Source: Pirellulales bacterium (lineage in GTDB: Bacteria > Planctomycetota > Planctomycetia > Pirellulales > Lacipirellulaceae). From it: 42,214 nt of DNA. Below the pieces are notes generated by a model. That model had not been told where the DNA came from. It did no database searches and saw only the letters and a program-made list of their open reading frames with translations. Positions 32,896-41,464 of the stretch are shown one piece after another (the stretch's first letter is position 1; each line of letters starts with the position of its first letter). Made by a program: the position numbers and the translations under genes. The stretch is taken from NCBI GenBank assembly GCA_016930815.1, contig JAFGFZ010000093.1:1-42214 (forward strand). The letters are read 5' to 3'.

Positions 32896-34902
32896 GTGGA
32901 TAATACAAAACGTACCCTGGTCGCATTGGTCGGCAATCCCAATTCGGGCAAGTCCACGGTGTTCACCGCGCTCGCCAGAATCCGGCAGCGCGTTGGCAAT
33001 TATCCTGGTGTCACGGTCGAGAAGAAGACGGGGGATATGATGGTTGGTGATCAGCGGATCACGCTGATCGACTTGCCCGGTACGTATAGCCTGGTACCGA
33101 ATTCGATTGACGAACGGGTGGCCGTCGATATCCTGCATGGCCGGTCGCCCAGCTCCACACCGCCCGATGCCATTCTCTGTATCTTGGACGCAAGCAATCT
33201 GCGGAGGAACCTGTATCTGGCTAGCCAAGTCCTGGAACTTGGGATCCCAACAATCCTTATCCTCAACATGATCGACGTGGCCTGCAGGAGGGGGATTGGT
33301 ATTGATGCCGAGCTATTGGCAAAGCGGCTCGGAGTACCGGTCGTCGTGACTCAAGCAAACAGGGGAATGGGGATCGATGCAATCCGGGAACTGTTGGGGC
33401 GGCACGACCAATTGGTATCCTCATCGATCCGTCTGAATACCCGGGAAGCCGATGCCCGTTATGCATGGATCGATGGGATCCTGAATGGTGTGGTGCAAAC
33501 CAATTCCCGGCCAAGTACCGATCGAAGCGATCGCATGGACCGGTTTTTCTTACACAAAATATGGGGGAGCCTCTTTTTTTTCATCGTAATGGCCCTGGTC
33601 TTTCAAGCCGTTTATGCCTGGGCCGAACCAATGATCCATGCGGTCGATACCTGTGTCAGCTGGGTAGGCAATCTAGTGGCACTAGCGTTGCCCGATGGTA
33701 TCCTCCAATCCCTTGTTTGTGATGGGATCCTCGCTGGTGTCGGCGCGGTCCTTACCTTTCTGCCCCAAATCCTCCTTTTATTTTTCTTTATCGCGGTTCT
33801 CGAAGACTGCGGGTATATGGCCCGGGCCGCCTGCTTGATGGATCAATGGATGTCCAGAGTCGGCCTTAGCGGGAAATCATTTATCCCGCTTCTGGCATCG
33901 TTCGCCTGCGCGGTGCCGGGGATTATGGCCACCCGAGTGATCGAAAACCGCCGTGACCGACTCGTCACGATGTTGATCGCTCCGCTGATGTGTTGCAGTG
34001 CTCGGCTACCGGTCTATACCCTGCTCATTGGGGCATTCATACCGAAGCACCATTATTTGGGAAACTGGATTGGATTGCAGGGAATCACGCTAGTCTCTTT
34101 GTATGTCCTAGGTATGTTGGCGGCTGTCATTGTGGCGATTGTGTTGAAGAAGACCTTGCTGCGCGGCGAGACACCATCGTTTATCATGGAATTACCCGCC
34201 TACAAGCGTCCGTCGATCAAGCTCGTCCTGTACCGTATCCTCGAACAGGGTTGGGAATTTATCCACCAGGCGGGAACTCTGATCCTGGCGGTCACGATTC
34301 TCGTCTGGGCGGCGGCGTATTTCCCGCGCGATGTCAAAATCGAGGAAACCTATCAAAGGGAACTCCATTCCCTGGCGATCTTGGACTGCACCGAATCCGC
34401 CGAGCACGATCCGTCGATTGACGCGGCGGCGATTGCTCGGCGCCAAAAAGAGATTCATAACCTGTTCCGGGCCGCCCAGATGCAGCAGAGTTATCTGGGC
34501 CGGGCCGGGCAATGGATCGAGCCGGTTGTCCGACCACTCGGTTGGGACTGGCGCATTGGCTGCAGCGTGATCGCGTCGTTCCCAGCCCGTGAGTCGGTAA
34601 TCAGTGCGCTGGGGGTTATATACCACCTTGGCGAAGAACAGGATGAGAGTTCACCAACTCTCCGGGAACGCCTACGCCAGGCAACCTGGAACGGCTCCAA
34701 CCGGCCTGTCTTCACGGTCCCGGTTGCCCTGTCGATCATGGTCTTTTTTGCCCTCTGCGCGCAGTGCGTTGCGACACTCGTCGTGATCCGGAATGAAACC
34801 AAGAGCTGGCGATGGCCAGCCTTCACGTTTGCCTATATGACGATTCTGGCCTATGTCGCAGCCCTGATTACGTATCAGGTCGGTACCCATTGGTTTTCAT
34901 AA
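32896..34902 (+). CDS. feoB: Ferrous iron transport protein B
   Basis: FeoB is the inner-membrane ferrous iron transporter with an N-terminal GTPase domain. Over 668 residues, G1 is GNPNSGKS (13-20), the switch region is NYPGVTVEKKTG, G3 is DLPGTYSL and G4 is NMID. The membrane part has two Gate-type segments (SFACAVPGIMATRVIENRRD and the later ASFPARESVISALGVI) and about eight helices. A soluble stretch of about 70 residues lies before the second gate. The start is GTG at 32896, 20 bases after feoA; no good ribosome site is seen. All transport signatures are intact. Confidence 0.95.
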   Translation: MDNTKRTLVALVGNPNSGKSTVFTALARIRQRVGNYPGVTVEKKTGDMMVGDQRITLIDLPGTYSLVPNSIDERVAVDILHGRSPSSTPPDAILCILDASNLRRNLYLASQVLELGIPTILILNMIDVACRRGIGIDAELLAKRLGVPVVVTQANRGMGIDAIRELLGRHDQLVSSSIRLNTREADARYAWIDGILNGVVQTNSRPSTDRSDRMDRFFLHKIWGSLFFFIVMALVFQAVYAWAEPMIHAVDTCVSWVGNLVALALPDGILQSLVCDGILAGVGAVLTFLPQILLLFFFIAVLEDCGYMARAACLMDQWMSRVGLSGKSFIPLLASFACAVPGIMATRVIENRRDRLVTMLIAPLMCCSARLPVYTLLIGAFIPKHHYLGNWIGLQGITLVSLYVLGMLAAVIVAIVLKKTLLRGETPSFIMELPAYKRPSIKLVLYRILEQGWEFIHQAGTLILAVTILVWAAAYFPRDVKIEETYQRELHSLAILDCTESAEHDPSIDAAAIARRQKEIHNLFRAAQMQQSYLGRAGQWIEPVVRPLGWDWRIGCSVIASFPARESVISALGVIYHLGEEQDESSPTLRERLRQATWNGSNRPVFTVPVALSIMVFFALCAQCVATLVVIRNETKSWRWPAFTFAYMTILAYVAALITYQVGTHWFS

Positions 34903-34911
34903 CATTGATCG

Positions 34912-35127
34912 ATGCCTGAATTTCTCCAGTTAGCAATCGTCGTCATCGCAGTTTTCCTGGCAGCCGGATACCTTTTAGGGCGCTTACGGCGGACCCTGTC
35001 GGATAAAAAACACCCCGCGTGCCGCCGGTGCCCAAACATTTCCGTTCTCTCTGACCAATGGGGAAACTCTGTATGGCAACGTTGTCTATGTCGGCACTCC
35101 CGCCGAGGATGCGGACTTCGACAATGA
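34912..35127 (+). CDS. Small membrane-anchored Cys protein after feoB, 3' end probably altered
   Basis: The ATG lies 9 bases after the feoB stop. The first 35 or so residues look real: a single membrane helix (LQLAIVVIAVFLAAGYLLG), a basic RLRRTLSDKK stretch, then ACRRCP with a CxxC pair. This resembles the short Cys-rich membrane proteins often found next to feoB. From about residue 42 the reading is the wrong frame of a dockerin/PEP-CTERM coding segment, so the last 30 residues are probably not native. Either the gene was truncated by a rearrangement near 35020-35045, or the natural end was lost to a frameshift. Confidence 0.5.
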   Translation: MPEFLQLAIVVIAVFLAAGYLLGRLRRTLSDKKHPACRRCPNISVLSDQWGNSVWQRCLCRHSRRGCGLRQ

Positions 35128-35377
35128 TGGCGATGTCGACGGCTCTGATTTCCTGGTTTGGCAGCGTGGTTTCGGCGCTGCGGGGGGACCGGATGAGGGC
35201 GATGCCAACGGCGATGGTCTTGTTAACGAAGCGGACCTTGCGATTCTGAAAATCCAATTCGGCACTGGTGGAGTGCCCGGCGGTGCATCCGCGATGTCCG
35301 TGCCGGAACCGGCAAGCCTCTTCTTGATCCTCGTGCTGGCATTGGGGGCACGGTTGGCTAGCCGGATGTTCTCATAA
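35021..35377 (+). pseudogene. 5'-truncated 3' end of a dockerin/PEP-CTERM secreted protein gene
   Basis: This frame (ending TAA at 35375-35377) has no ATG, GTG or TTG that could serve as a proper start and is closed by a TAG at 34976. It reads as the tail of a secreted protein: SLTNGETLYGNVVYVG, two dockerin-like calcium loops (DFDNDGDVDGSDFLVWQRGF and DANGDGLVNEADLAILKIQF), then a sorting tail with VPEP, a hydrophobic helix (SLFLILVLALG) and a basic end (ARLASR). Such tails are cut by an exosortase system, absent here. The upstream part of the gene is missing. It overlaps the small gene after feoB in another frame. Confidence 0.7.
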
Positions 35378-35402
35378 CCTTTCAAGAAAGCCTACAGCGG
35401 CG

Positions 35403-35427
35403 GGAACGCTCGTCCAACGAGCGTTCC
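35403..35427 (+). terminator. Hairpin downstream of the feo region
   Basis: GGAACGCTCG (35403-35412) and CGAGCGTTCC (35418-35427) form a perfect 10-bp stem with loop TCCAA. It lies 25 bases past the stop of the PEP-CTERM remnant and is followed only by TTC, so it is a terminator-like hairpin without a proper T-run. It probably ends transcripts coming from feoAB. Confidence 0.55.
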
Positions 35428-35451
35428 TTCGCCCTGAGGACGATACTGGCC

Positions 35452-35480
35452 TGGGCTGGATTGCACGGGGGCCCTATAAT
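35452..35480 (+). promoter_or_regulatory. Candidate promoter of parA
   Basis: A perfect TATAAT lies at 35475-35480, preceded after 17 bases by a weak TGGGCT (35452-35457, 3 of 6). Transcription would begin near 35487, about 50 bases before the first of two ATG codons. The -10 box is the main support. Confidence 0.4.
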
Positions 35481-35536
35481 TCGCGGCCGCTTGGACCCAT
35501 CGGCGGGATATGCCGGTGATTTCACAGGATGATTCC

Positions 35537-35563
35537 ATGCCCACGATCTTATGCCCACGATAG
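35537..35563 (+). CDS. Short upstream frame overlapping the parA start
   Basis: The 11-base sequence ATGCCCACGAT occurs at 35537 and again at 35551, 14 bases apart. The first ATG has AGGA about 8 bases ahead and opens an 8-codon frame (MPTILCPR) that ends at TAG 35561-35563, past the parA ATG. It may be a leader whose translation feeds parA by re-initiation, or a harmless duplication. Confidence 0.35.
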   Translation: MPTILCPR

Positions 35564-36363
35564 CGATCTTGAACCAGAAGGGTGGTGTTGGCAAGACATC
35601 GACCGCCGTCAATTTAGGTGCCGCGTTGGCTCGGGCCGGGCAACGTGTCGGTCTGATCGATCTTGATCCACAGGCCCACGCGTCGCTCCATCTAGGCCTG
35701 GATCCCACCCAAGAGCGGCCGACAACGTATGACCTGCTGACTGGCGATATCGAGCTGGAGGAGGTCTGGCAGGAAGTTGCTCCGGGGTTGATCGTCGCCG
35801 GTTCCCATATCGACCTGGCGGCTGCCGAGGTCGAACTGGCCGGTGTGGTTGGGCGGGAGGTGATTCTCCGCGACAAGTTGGCGGCTAACCAGGAACGCCT
35901 CGACTATGTCCTGATCGACTGCCCGCCATCCCTCGGTGTGCTAACGCTGAACGCCATGGCGGCCGTGGGGGATATTCTGCTTCCCCTGCAGCCGCACTTC
36001 CTGGCCCTGCATGGACTGAGTAAGCTCTTAGAGACAATTCGCCTCGTCGCGACTCGGCTTAATAACCGGCTTCGGCTGACTGGAGTCGTCCTTTGCCTGT
36101 TCGACACGGGCACCCGCCTGGCATCCGAGGTCGCGGCCGATGCCGAAACATTCTTTTTGGAAGCTCGTGGCAAGGGCTTGCCGTGGAGCGATGTGCATCT
36201 TTTCCAGACTCGTATTCGGCGCAACATTCGCTTGGCCGAAGCACCCAGTTTCGGGCAATCGATTTTCGATTACGCCCCCACATCGAACGGGGCCGCCGAT
36301 TACCGGGCATTGAGTATCGAATTGGCCGATCACTTCACGAAACGGCGATGGACGGCGGCCTGA
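35551..36363 (+). CDS. ParA/Soj family ATPase (orphan)
   Basis: This is a 270-residue deviant Walker A ATPase of the ParA/MinD family. The Walker motif is KGGVGKT (10-16) with the signature lysine, followed by LIDLDPQAHASLHLGL and the Walker B-like VLIDCPPSLGVLTLNAM. RIRRNIRLAEAPSFGQSIFD in the C-terminal half is typical of chromosomal ParA/Soj. ParA proteins position DNA or protein cargo; the usual parB partner is not next to it. The ATG at 35551 lacks its own ribosome site; the nearest one serves the upstream ATG at 35537. The gene ends 4 bases from the convergent DUF11 gene. Confidence 0.88.
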   Translation: MPTIAILNQKGGVGKTSTAVNLGAALARAGQRVGLIDLDPQAHASLHLGLDPTQERPTTYDLLTGDIELEEVWQEVAPGLIVAGSHIDLAAAEVELAGVVGREVILRDKLAANQERLDYVLIDCPPSLGVLTLNAMAAVGDILLPLQPHFLALHGLSKLLETIRLVATRLNNRLRLTGVVLCLFDTGTRLASEVAADAETFFLEARGKGLPWSDVHLFQTRIRRNIRLAEAPSFGQSIFDYAPTSNGAADYRALSIELADHFTKRRWTAA

Positions 36364-36367
36364 TCTT

Positions 36368-38704
36368 TTACTGGTCGGTATAGACCCGCGTGCTTTCTTC
36401 TTTCGTGATCGGCTGCTGGACTTCACTGGTGGTGACTTGGACACGGAACCGCTGGTCGCCGGGTTGTATGCCTTGCACATCGACACGGTAGGTCGTGTCG
36501 GCCTTGGGCGCAAGCCGAGCGAGTGGAGCGAAAATGACCTGCCCCTGGTCGATCTGGTGTTGGACAGGACCATTGGCATCGGTTGCGGTCATGCCGGGCG
36601 GCAAGATCGCAACCACTTGGAGGTTGGTCGCTGTTTTCGAGCCTTGGTTGACGACCCGAACTTCATAGGAGGTTTCGCCCCCAACTTCGATGGGATCATC
36701 GACATCGACCACTTCGAACATAATGGCTGCCAGGCCCTCCACAACCACTGGCTGCTCGGTCTGATCGGCCAGTCCTTGAGCGGCCTTCGTTTCAACTTGC
36801 AACCGCTGTTCACCCGCCTCGACGGCCAGCATGACCAGTTCGACAGTGCCCCGTTCGTTGGGAGGCAGTTCCGCCAGGCTCCAATGGACCGTGTGGGAAG
36901 ACGCATCATATTCGCCCAGGTTATTCGCCTTGACGAACTGCATCCCCTTGGGCAGCCGAGTGACCAGTTCGATATCCTTTGCGGATGCCGTGCCTGGATT
37001 GTCGACAGCAACAACATAGGTTGCTTCGCGTTCCAGATAGCGCCGGCTTGGTCCATCAATCGAGACCCGCAGGTCGGGCGCGATCACCTCGAAGTCCAAG
37101 GTACTCTCGACATGCAAGTTGGCATCACCTTGGGCAACAAGCCGGTTGTGGACGATCCCGGCCTGTTCGGCAGTCAGGACGAGATCCAGTTTCCGCGTCT
37201 CACCCGCCTGCAGGGTACCAATTTCATACTCAAGCGATGGGCCACTCGGGTGGCTGACACCTTCGGGGATATTTTCAAGCAGCATGACACCGGTAGCATC
37301 TCCGCTGCCTGGATTGTGGATTTCCACGGAGACAACATGTTCATCGCCAATCATCACCTGGGGCCCTGCCGTTGTACGGAGTTCCAACAACGGCCGCGTG
37401 CATCGGGTCCGAATGGATGCCTGGGAGGCGAACGAGACGGTGGCTACACTGCCAATATCGCCTTCCTCGGTCGGCATCAGCTGCACTTCGATCGATTGCT
37501 CCTCACCCGGCCCGATTGTTCCGATATCCCATACGAGTTGCCCATTGGCGGCCTGGTTCGCCTGCGGTGATGAGGCAACATATTGGGTTCCCTGGGGTAT
37601 GTCATCGTACACAAGCACCTGGTGGGCCGCTGAACGCCCGGTATTTCGGACAAGGATTTCAAACGTACACTCTTTGCCGACCTGGATCTCTTCCGGGGCC
37701 CTTTTTTCGATCGTCAAACTCGGGGCTTGGGGGCCTTCGAGGGCCTGTTCACCGGGTCGACCCATGCCATTGCCGGTCAGGATATTGGATTGGGCCTGCA
37801 GCGATTGCGGCGTGAGCATGGCACCGTCATTCGGTGTTCCAGCGATTGAGGATTGGTTGATCGGCAGAGGTCCCGCGGGCACCAGCGGCAAGGAAGGACG
37901 CAGATCCGTCGACTGGGGACCGAGCGGTTGTTCTGTCGCCGACAGTGCTTGGGATGGAAGTGCCACATTGGTTGTGTTCTGCCGATCCATTGGATCGATG
38001 GAATTGGAGTCGCTCGGCGGGAAACTGCCTGGCAACGGTGTCGGTCCAGGGGGCGCTAGGGCAGGCGATGGGGAGTCGTCATCCCCAACGGCTGGGGTTG
38101 GGACTCCATGCGCCGCGGGTCTCACCGGTGCGTTTGGGATGGATCCTAGTGGCTGGGCTTCGGATTCTGCTTCCGGTGCGATTGTGCGTGGTTCATGGAT
38201 TGCCCGGACACCGGCAACCGCAGTTGGCACGTCCGCTGCCGGTGGCCCGGCCAGATCATTCCCCGCAGCGATTGGAGAGGGGCCAACCGGTTGATAGCGT
38301 AGCGGATTCGGTTCATCGACTCGCTGATCCTGTTCTTCCATACTTTGGCCCCGGGCTAGCATCGACGCATTGGCCATCCCACGGTTTGACACCGGAGTCA
38401 CATCGGGCATTTTGGAAGAAGAAACATAGCCGTCCGCATCGACTTCCGGCGATGGACCCGGGGCAACTGCTTGAGGTATTGCGGCCGGAGTCAGGACCGT
38501 AGGGGTGATTGCACCCTGATCCGTGGAATACCATGTTGAGGACACATCCGAATCAGACGATTTAAGCACATTTTTGGAAGTCTCGTTCTCTGCTGTCGAG
38601 CTGGGATCGGTGGCCGATCGGTTGCGTTGGATCCACCAACCGGCCGCCACGGCCAGACTCAGAACAACGAGAACCGCACCGAATCGAAATTGTTTGCGTT
38701 TCAT
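36368..38704 (-). CDS. Membrane-anchored protein with four DUF11 repeats
   Basis: This is a 778-residue predicted exported protein. A basic start and one hydrophobic helix (FGAVLVVLSLAVAAGWWIQ) act as signal or anchor. About 330 residues of Pro/Ser/Ala-rich low-complexity linker follow. Four tandem immunoglobulin-like DUF11 repeats of about 105 residues make up the rest, each with a VRNTG-, IHNPG-, VDNPG- or VVNQG-type strand and a following (I/L)P(Q/E/K/P)G turn. The ending EESTRVYTDQ is characteristic. Such proteins usually serve as cell-surface or envelope structure. I chose ATG 38704 since the frame upstream to 38911 has no leader-like features; AAGGAAG lies about 13 bases ahead, farther than usual. 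Confidence 0.8.
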   Translation of the reverse strand: MKRKQFRFGAVLVVLSLAVAAGWWIQRNRSATDPSSTAENETSKNVLKSSDSDVSSTWYSTDQGAITPTVLTPAAIPQAVAPGPSPEVDADGYVSSSKMPDVTPVSNRGMANASMLARGQSMEEQDQRVDEPNPLRYQPVGPSPIAAGNDLAGPPAADVPTAVAGVRAIHEPRTIAPEAESEAQPLGSIPNAPVRPAAHGVPTPAVGDDDSPSPALAPPGPTPLPGSFPPSDSNSIDPMDRQNTTNVALPSQALSATEQPLGPQSTDLRPSLPLVPAGPLPINQSSIAGTPNDGAMLTPQSLQAQSNILTGNGMGRPGEQALEGPQAPSLTIEKRAPEEIQVGKECTFEILVRNTGRSAAHQVLVYDDIPQGTQYVASSPQANQAANGQLVWDIGTIGPGEEQSIEVQLMPTEEGDIGSVATVSFASQASIRTRCTRPLLELRTTAGPQVMIGDEHVVSVEIHNPGSGDATGVMLLENIPEGVSHPSGPSLEYEIGTLQAGETRKLDLVLTAEQAGIVHNRLVAQGDANLHVESTLDFEVIAPDLRVSIDGPSRRYLEREATYVVAVDNPGTASAKDIELVTRLPKGMQFVKANNLGEYDASSHTVHWSLAELPPNERGTVELVMLAVEAGEQRLQVETKAAQGLADQTEQPVVVEGLAAIMFEVVDVDDPIEVGGETSYEVRVVNQGSKTATNLQVVAILPPGMTATDANGPVQHQIDQGQVIFAPLARLAPKADTTYRVDVQGIQPGDQRFRVQVTTSEVQQPITKEESTRVYTDQ

Positions 38705-39147
38705 GGTTTGATATCCGCTTCCTTTCGGATCACCGCGAGACAACAACAGGGCGAGAGTGGGGCCATTGCTCGCGTGGAGTACTTCCTTTTCCTGCCTGAC
38801 ACACCCATGCCACAAGACCGATTTACCCTCGGGCATACGATCTTCAAGAAGTGCGGCCCGTTCGTACCAAATTTGGTCCCATTGGTATAGATCAGTTCCC
38901 TTCCGATGCATGCTAGCACGGATGATTCCATCGTCGGGCTAGTCCGGATGTCGCGATTTTGGGAGATGTCTGCCGACTCTCGGCCTTCTTTGGGTATCTT
39001 TCGGCCTGTGGCTCGGTCAGGAGACCGGCCACAACGCAGGTCAGGAGACCGGCCACAACGCACCGACTTGTGTCGCGGTCAGGAGACCACGACACAACCG
39101 CGCGGGCCACAACGCACGTACTTGTGTCGTGGTCGGGAGACCGTGCC
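38705..39147. other. Intergenic region with repeat cluster
   Basis: This is 443 bases between the radical SAM and DUF11 genes. Its right third holds the palindromic repeat cluster (39015-39142), which ends just before the radical SAM stop codon. The left part contains no recognisable gene; the DUF11 frame stays open here but looks untranslated. Confidence 0.55.
39015..39142. repeat. Cluster of GGTC-N4-GACC palindromic repeats
   Basis: GGTC(A/G)GGAGACC occurs four times, starting at 39015, 39039, 39077 and 39131. The first two belong to identical 24-base tandem units ending in CACAACGCA. The last two are each preceded by ACTTGTGTCG(C/T). The third sits in a longer hairpin (39070-39095), with GTGTCG-C-GGTC pairing to GACC-A-CGACAC around AGGA. 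This is a REP-like intergenic repeat cluster, not a CRISPR array. Confidence 0.75.
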
Positions 39148-40026
39148 TTATCCTGGTGAGGTAAAGGGGGTAACTGGGAGACCCGTTTGGCGCCGGACAC
39201 GGTCCGCGATGGCATCCAATTCCGATGGGCCAAGTGGTGTGACGAACGGTTCGGCCGGCGTCCGGGCGACCGTGTAGACTTGCACGCATTGAATCCGTCC
39301 CCCGTTATTCTGGATTGTTGCGAGCCGGTCACAGTAGGCATCGATTTCGTCGCGTGGTGGCGGTTGGCCATCGATCCGCATGAAAAGTGATTGGATTACG
39401 AGTGGCCGGATTTGGGCAGCGGCCGTGATATTGTCCACAATGCGCTGGAACGGGACTGGCGCGCGATTGATCCGCCGATAATAGGCTTCGGTACCGGCGT
39501 CAAGTTTCGCCCAGATTTCGCCTTGGTTGGTATCGAGAATTGCCAGGCCGTTGACAACATGCCGTTTATGGAATTGGCTGGCATTCGTGATTAGGACAAG
39601 TTTCACTCGATGAAAAAATGGATCCGCCTGCTTTTTCGCATTCAAGAGTGCCGCGCAGGAGGCAATGATTTCATCGAAGTTTCGATAGGTGGTCGGTTCG
39701 CCATCGCCGCTGAACGCGATATCATTGAGCCGTCTGAGTTCTTGCGGAGTTTCTTGGAATTTTTCGGATTGCCAGATCTGGCCCGTTACAACCAGCTGCA
39801 ACATTGAATCGAGTTCGGCCAGTAGTCTATCCATCGCGACGAACCGAGTTTCACTCCGCATCGTCCGATCGACCTGGCAGTAGATGCAATTGAAGTTGCA
39901 GATTTTGTCCGGATTGAGGTTCACTCCAATCGACAGGCCACCTGCCCGGCGGCTAAGCACCGGATAGACAAAGCGATTTGCTTCAAACGACCGCTCATGT
40001 CGGGAATGCAGGGAATGTGAAGACAT
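39148..40026 (-). CDS. Radical SAM protein of unknown substrate
   Basis: This is a 292-residue enzyme with the cluster motif CNFNCIYC within a typical GVNLNPDKICNFNC block, then AFSGDGEPTTY (the GGEP-type SAM contact) and LVLITNASQ. This resembles the MoaA/PqqE-like single-domain radical SAM group often found in planctomycetes, and no extra C-terminal iron-sulfur cysteines are visible. The reaction is unknown. The start is ATG 40026; the codon before it, TTG at 40029, is a less likely start. It follows the 85-residue gene by 113 bases on the same strand and may belong to the ilv transcript. Its stop lies next to the palindromic repeats. Confidence 0.85.
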   Translation of the reverse strand: MSSHSLHSRHERSFEANRFVYPVLSRRAGGLSIGVNLNPDKICNFNCIYCQVDRTMRSETRFVAMDRLLAELDSMLQLVVTGQIWQSEKFQETPQELRRLNDIAFSGDGEPTTYRNFDEIIASCAALLNAKKQADPFFHRVKLVLITNASQFHKRHVVNGLAILDTNQGEIWAKLDAGTEAYYRRINRAPVPFQRIVDNITAAAQIRPLVIQSLFMRIDGQPPPRDEIDAYCDRLATIQNNGGRIQCVQVYTVARTPAEPFVTPLGPSELDAIADRVRRQTGLPVTPFTSPG

Positions 40027-40139
40027 CAAAGCGCAGCCCGCTATGTGGCCGAGGTAGCATAGCGCCCACCGGAAACCGGGTGCAGCGAGGCGAATCGTTC
40101 AACTCAGGGACCCTTGGCGATGCCGCCGGCCGTAAAAAA

Positions 40140-40397
40140 TCAGTCCGCACGCCATACTTCCGTGAACTCATCGATCGCGACGGTCGTCAATTCACCATCG
40201 TCGCGTTTGAGAACGATCATATCCGACCAGACTTTATCATCGTAGTGACGGTCGAAGTGCAGGCCGTGCCGGCGGCGTTCAGTCCGGACAACTTCGCCGG
40301 CCGTTTGAACATGCCAGCGGGTTAGACCAACCTTCACTTCATGGTCAACGACCACCTTATCGCCCGATTTAAGTTGGGATAGGATACAACGCGGCAT
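40140..40397 (-). CDS. Small conserved-looking protein downstream of ilvC, unknown
   Basis: This is an 85-residue soluble protein without a leader or membrane segment. It reads like a compact beta-rich fold with charged loops (LKSGDKVVVDHEVKVGLTRW and IVLKRDDGELTTVAIDEFTE). The ATG lies 6 bases after the ilvC stop, which suggests one transcript and possibly coupled translation. It has no catalytic motif I recognise and no clear link to branched-chain amino acid synthesis. Codon use and placement argue that it is real. Confidence 0.7.
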   Translation of the reverse strand: MPRCILSQLKSGDKVVVDHEVKVGLTRWHVQTAGEVVRTERRRHGLHFDRHYDDKVWSDMIVLKRDDGELTTVAIDEFTEVWRAD

Positions 40398-40403
40398 GGG
40401 GAG

Positions 40404-41411
40404 TCAATCGACTTCTTTTTCATCGATCCAGGACATGAGCCGCCGGAGTCGCCGGCCGACTTCTTCCAGTGAATGTTGTCGTTCACGGCGGCGGAGGGCC
40501 TTGAATTTGGGGGCACCGGCCTTATTTTCCAAAATCCATTCCCGCGCAAATTCGCCATTTTGCACTTCCGTCAGGATCTTCCGCATCTCTCGTTTGGTTT
40601 CCTCGGTGATGATCCTCGAACCCCGAGTGTAGTCACCGTATTCGGCCGTATTGCTGACACTGTATCGCATGTAGCTCAATCCGCCCTGGTAGAACAGGTC
40701 GACAATCAGTTTCAATTCGTGCAGGCATTCAAAGAACGCCATTTCTGGCTGGTATCCGGCCTCGACGAGTGTATCGTAGGCAGCCTTCACGAGTGCCGAC
40801 ACGCCACCGCATAGCACGGTCTGTTCCCCAAAGAGGTCGGTTTCAGTTTCCTCGGCGAATGTCGTACGAATCACACCCGCCCGCGTGCCACCGATTCCTT
40901 TCGCATAGGCAAGTCCTATCTGGAATATTTCGTCCGGTGCGCCATCGCTCGTGGCAATCAGGCACGGCACACCGCCACCGGCAACGAATTCGCTGCGGAC
41001 CAGATGGCCGGGCCCTTTCGGGGCGACCAGCAGCAAATCGACACCTTCGGGCGGTTCGATCTGCCCAAAATGGACATTGAATCCATGCGAGCATAACAGG
41101 ATGTTGCCAGGTGAAAGGCGGTCGCAAATATGGTTGCGGAAGATGTCCCCTTGAATTTCATCGGGCAGCAGAATCGAAACGATATCGGCTTTCTTCGCGG
41201 CTTCTTCGATCGCCATCGGCTCAAAACCATGGCTGACCGCCAGGTCGTAATTGGGGCTCTCCGGCCGATCGCTCACAATGACACGCACTCCGCTGTCTCT
41301 GAGGTTCTGTGCGTGCGCATGCCCCTGGGAACCGTAACCGAGGATTGCAACAGTCTTTCCTTTGAGCACCGCCAGATCGGCATCTTTATCGTAATAAATC
41401 GTTGCTGCCAT
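40404..41411 (-). CDS. ilvC: Ketol-acid reductoisomerase (class I)
   Basis: IlvC converts acetolactate and acetohydroxybutyrate to the dihydroxy acids of valine, leucine and isoleucine synthesis, using NAD(P)H and magnesium. The 335-residue length marks the short class I form. The nucleotide-binding motif is GYGSQGHA (25-32) within [16 protein letters not shown]. The acidic metal ligands lie in GEQTVLCGG and in the helices of the C-terminal knot domain ([13 protein letters not shown]). The ATG has AAGGA about 9 bases ahead. ilvN lies 53 bases upstream and an 85-residue gene 6 bases downstream. Confidence 0.96.
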   Translation of the reverse strand: MAATIYYDKDADLAVLKGKTVAILGYGSQGHAHAQNLRDSGVRVIVSDRPESPNYDLAVSHGFEPMAIEEAAKKADIVSILLPDEIQGDIFRNHICDRLSPGNILLCSHGFNVHFGQIEPPEGVDLLLVAPKGPGHLVRSEFVAGGGVPCLIATSDGAPDEIFQIGLAYAKGIGGTRAGVIRTTFAEETETDLFGEQTVLCGGVSALVKAAYDTLVEAGYQPEMAFFECLHELKLIVDLFYQGGLSYMRYSVSNTAEYGDYTRGSRIITEETKREMRKILTEVQNGEFAREWILENKAGAPKFKALRRRERQHSLEEVGRRLRRLMSWIDEKEVD

Positions 41412-41464
41412 GAAGGAGTTCCTTTACGGATATCAATTGTTTGTACGGCTGGTTTCGACGCACT

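Noticed and set aside
35005-35045. Programmed ribosomal frameshift joining the small membrane gene to the dockerin tail
   Set aside because: A run of six A is present, but the native-looking ACRRCP stretch continues in the original frame after it, and no clear stimulator structure is seen. A rearrangement explains the data more simply.
37119-38294. 391-codon plus-strand frame opposite the DUF11 protein
   Set aside because: It is the complement of the low-complexity linker and repeats. The product is Ser/Gly-rich without a start site or domain.
39015-39142. Possible CRISPR array
   Set aside because: Repeat spacing is irregular (24, 38 and 54 bases between cores), there are no unique spacers of even length, and no cas genes are present.
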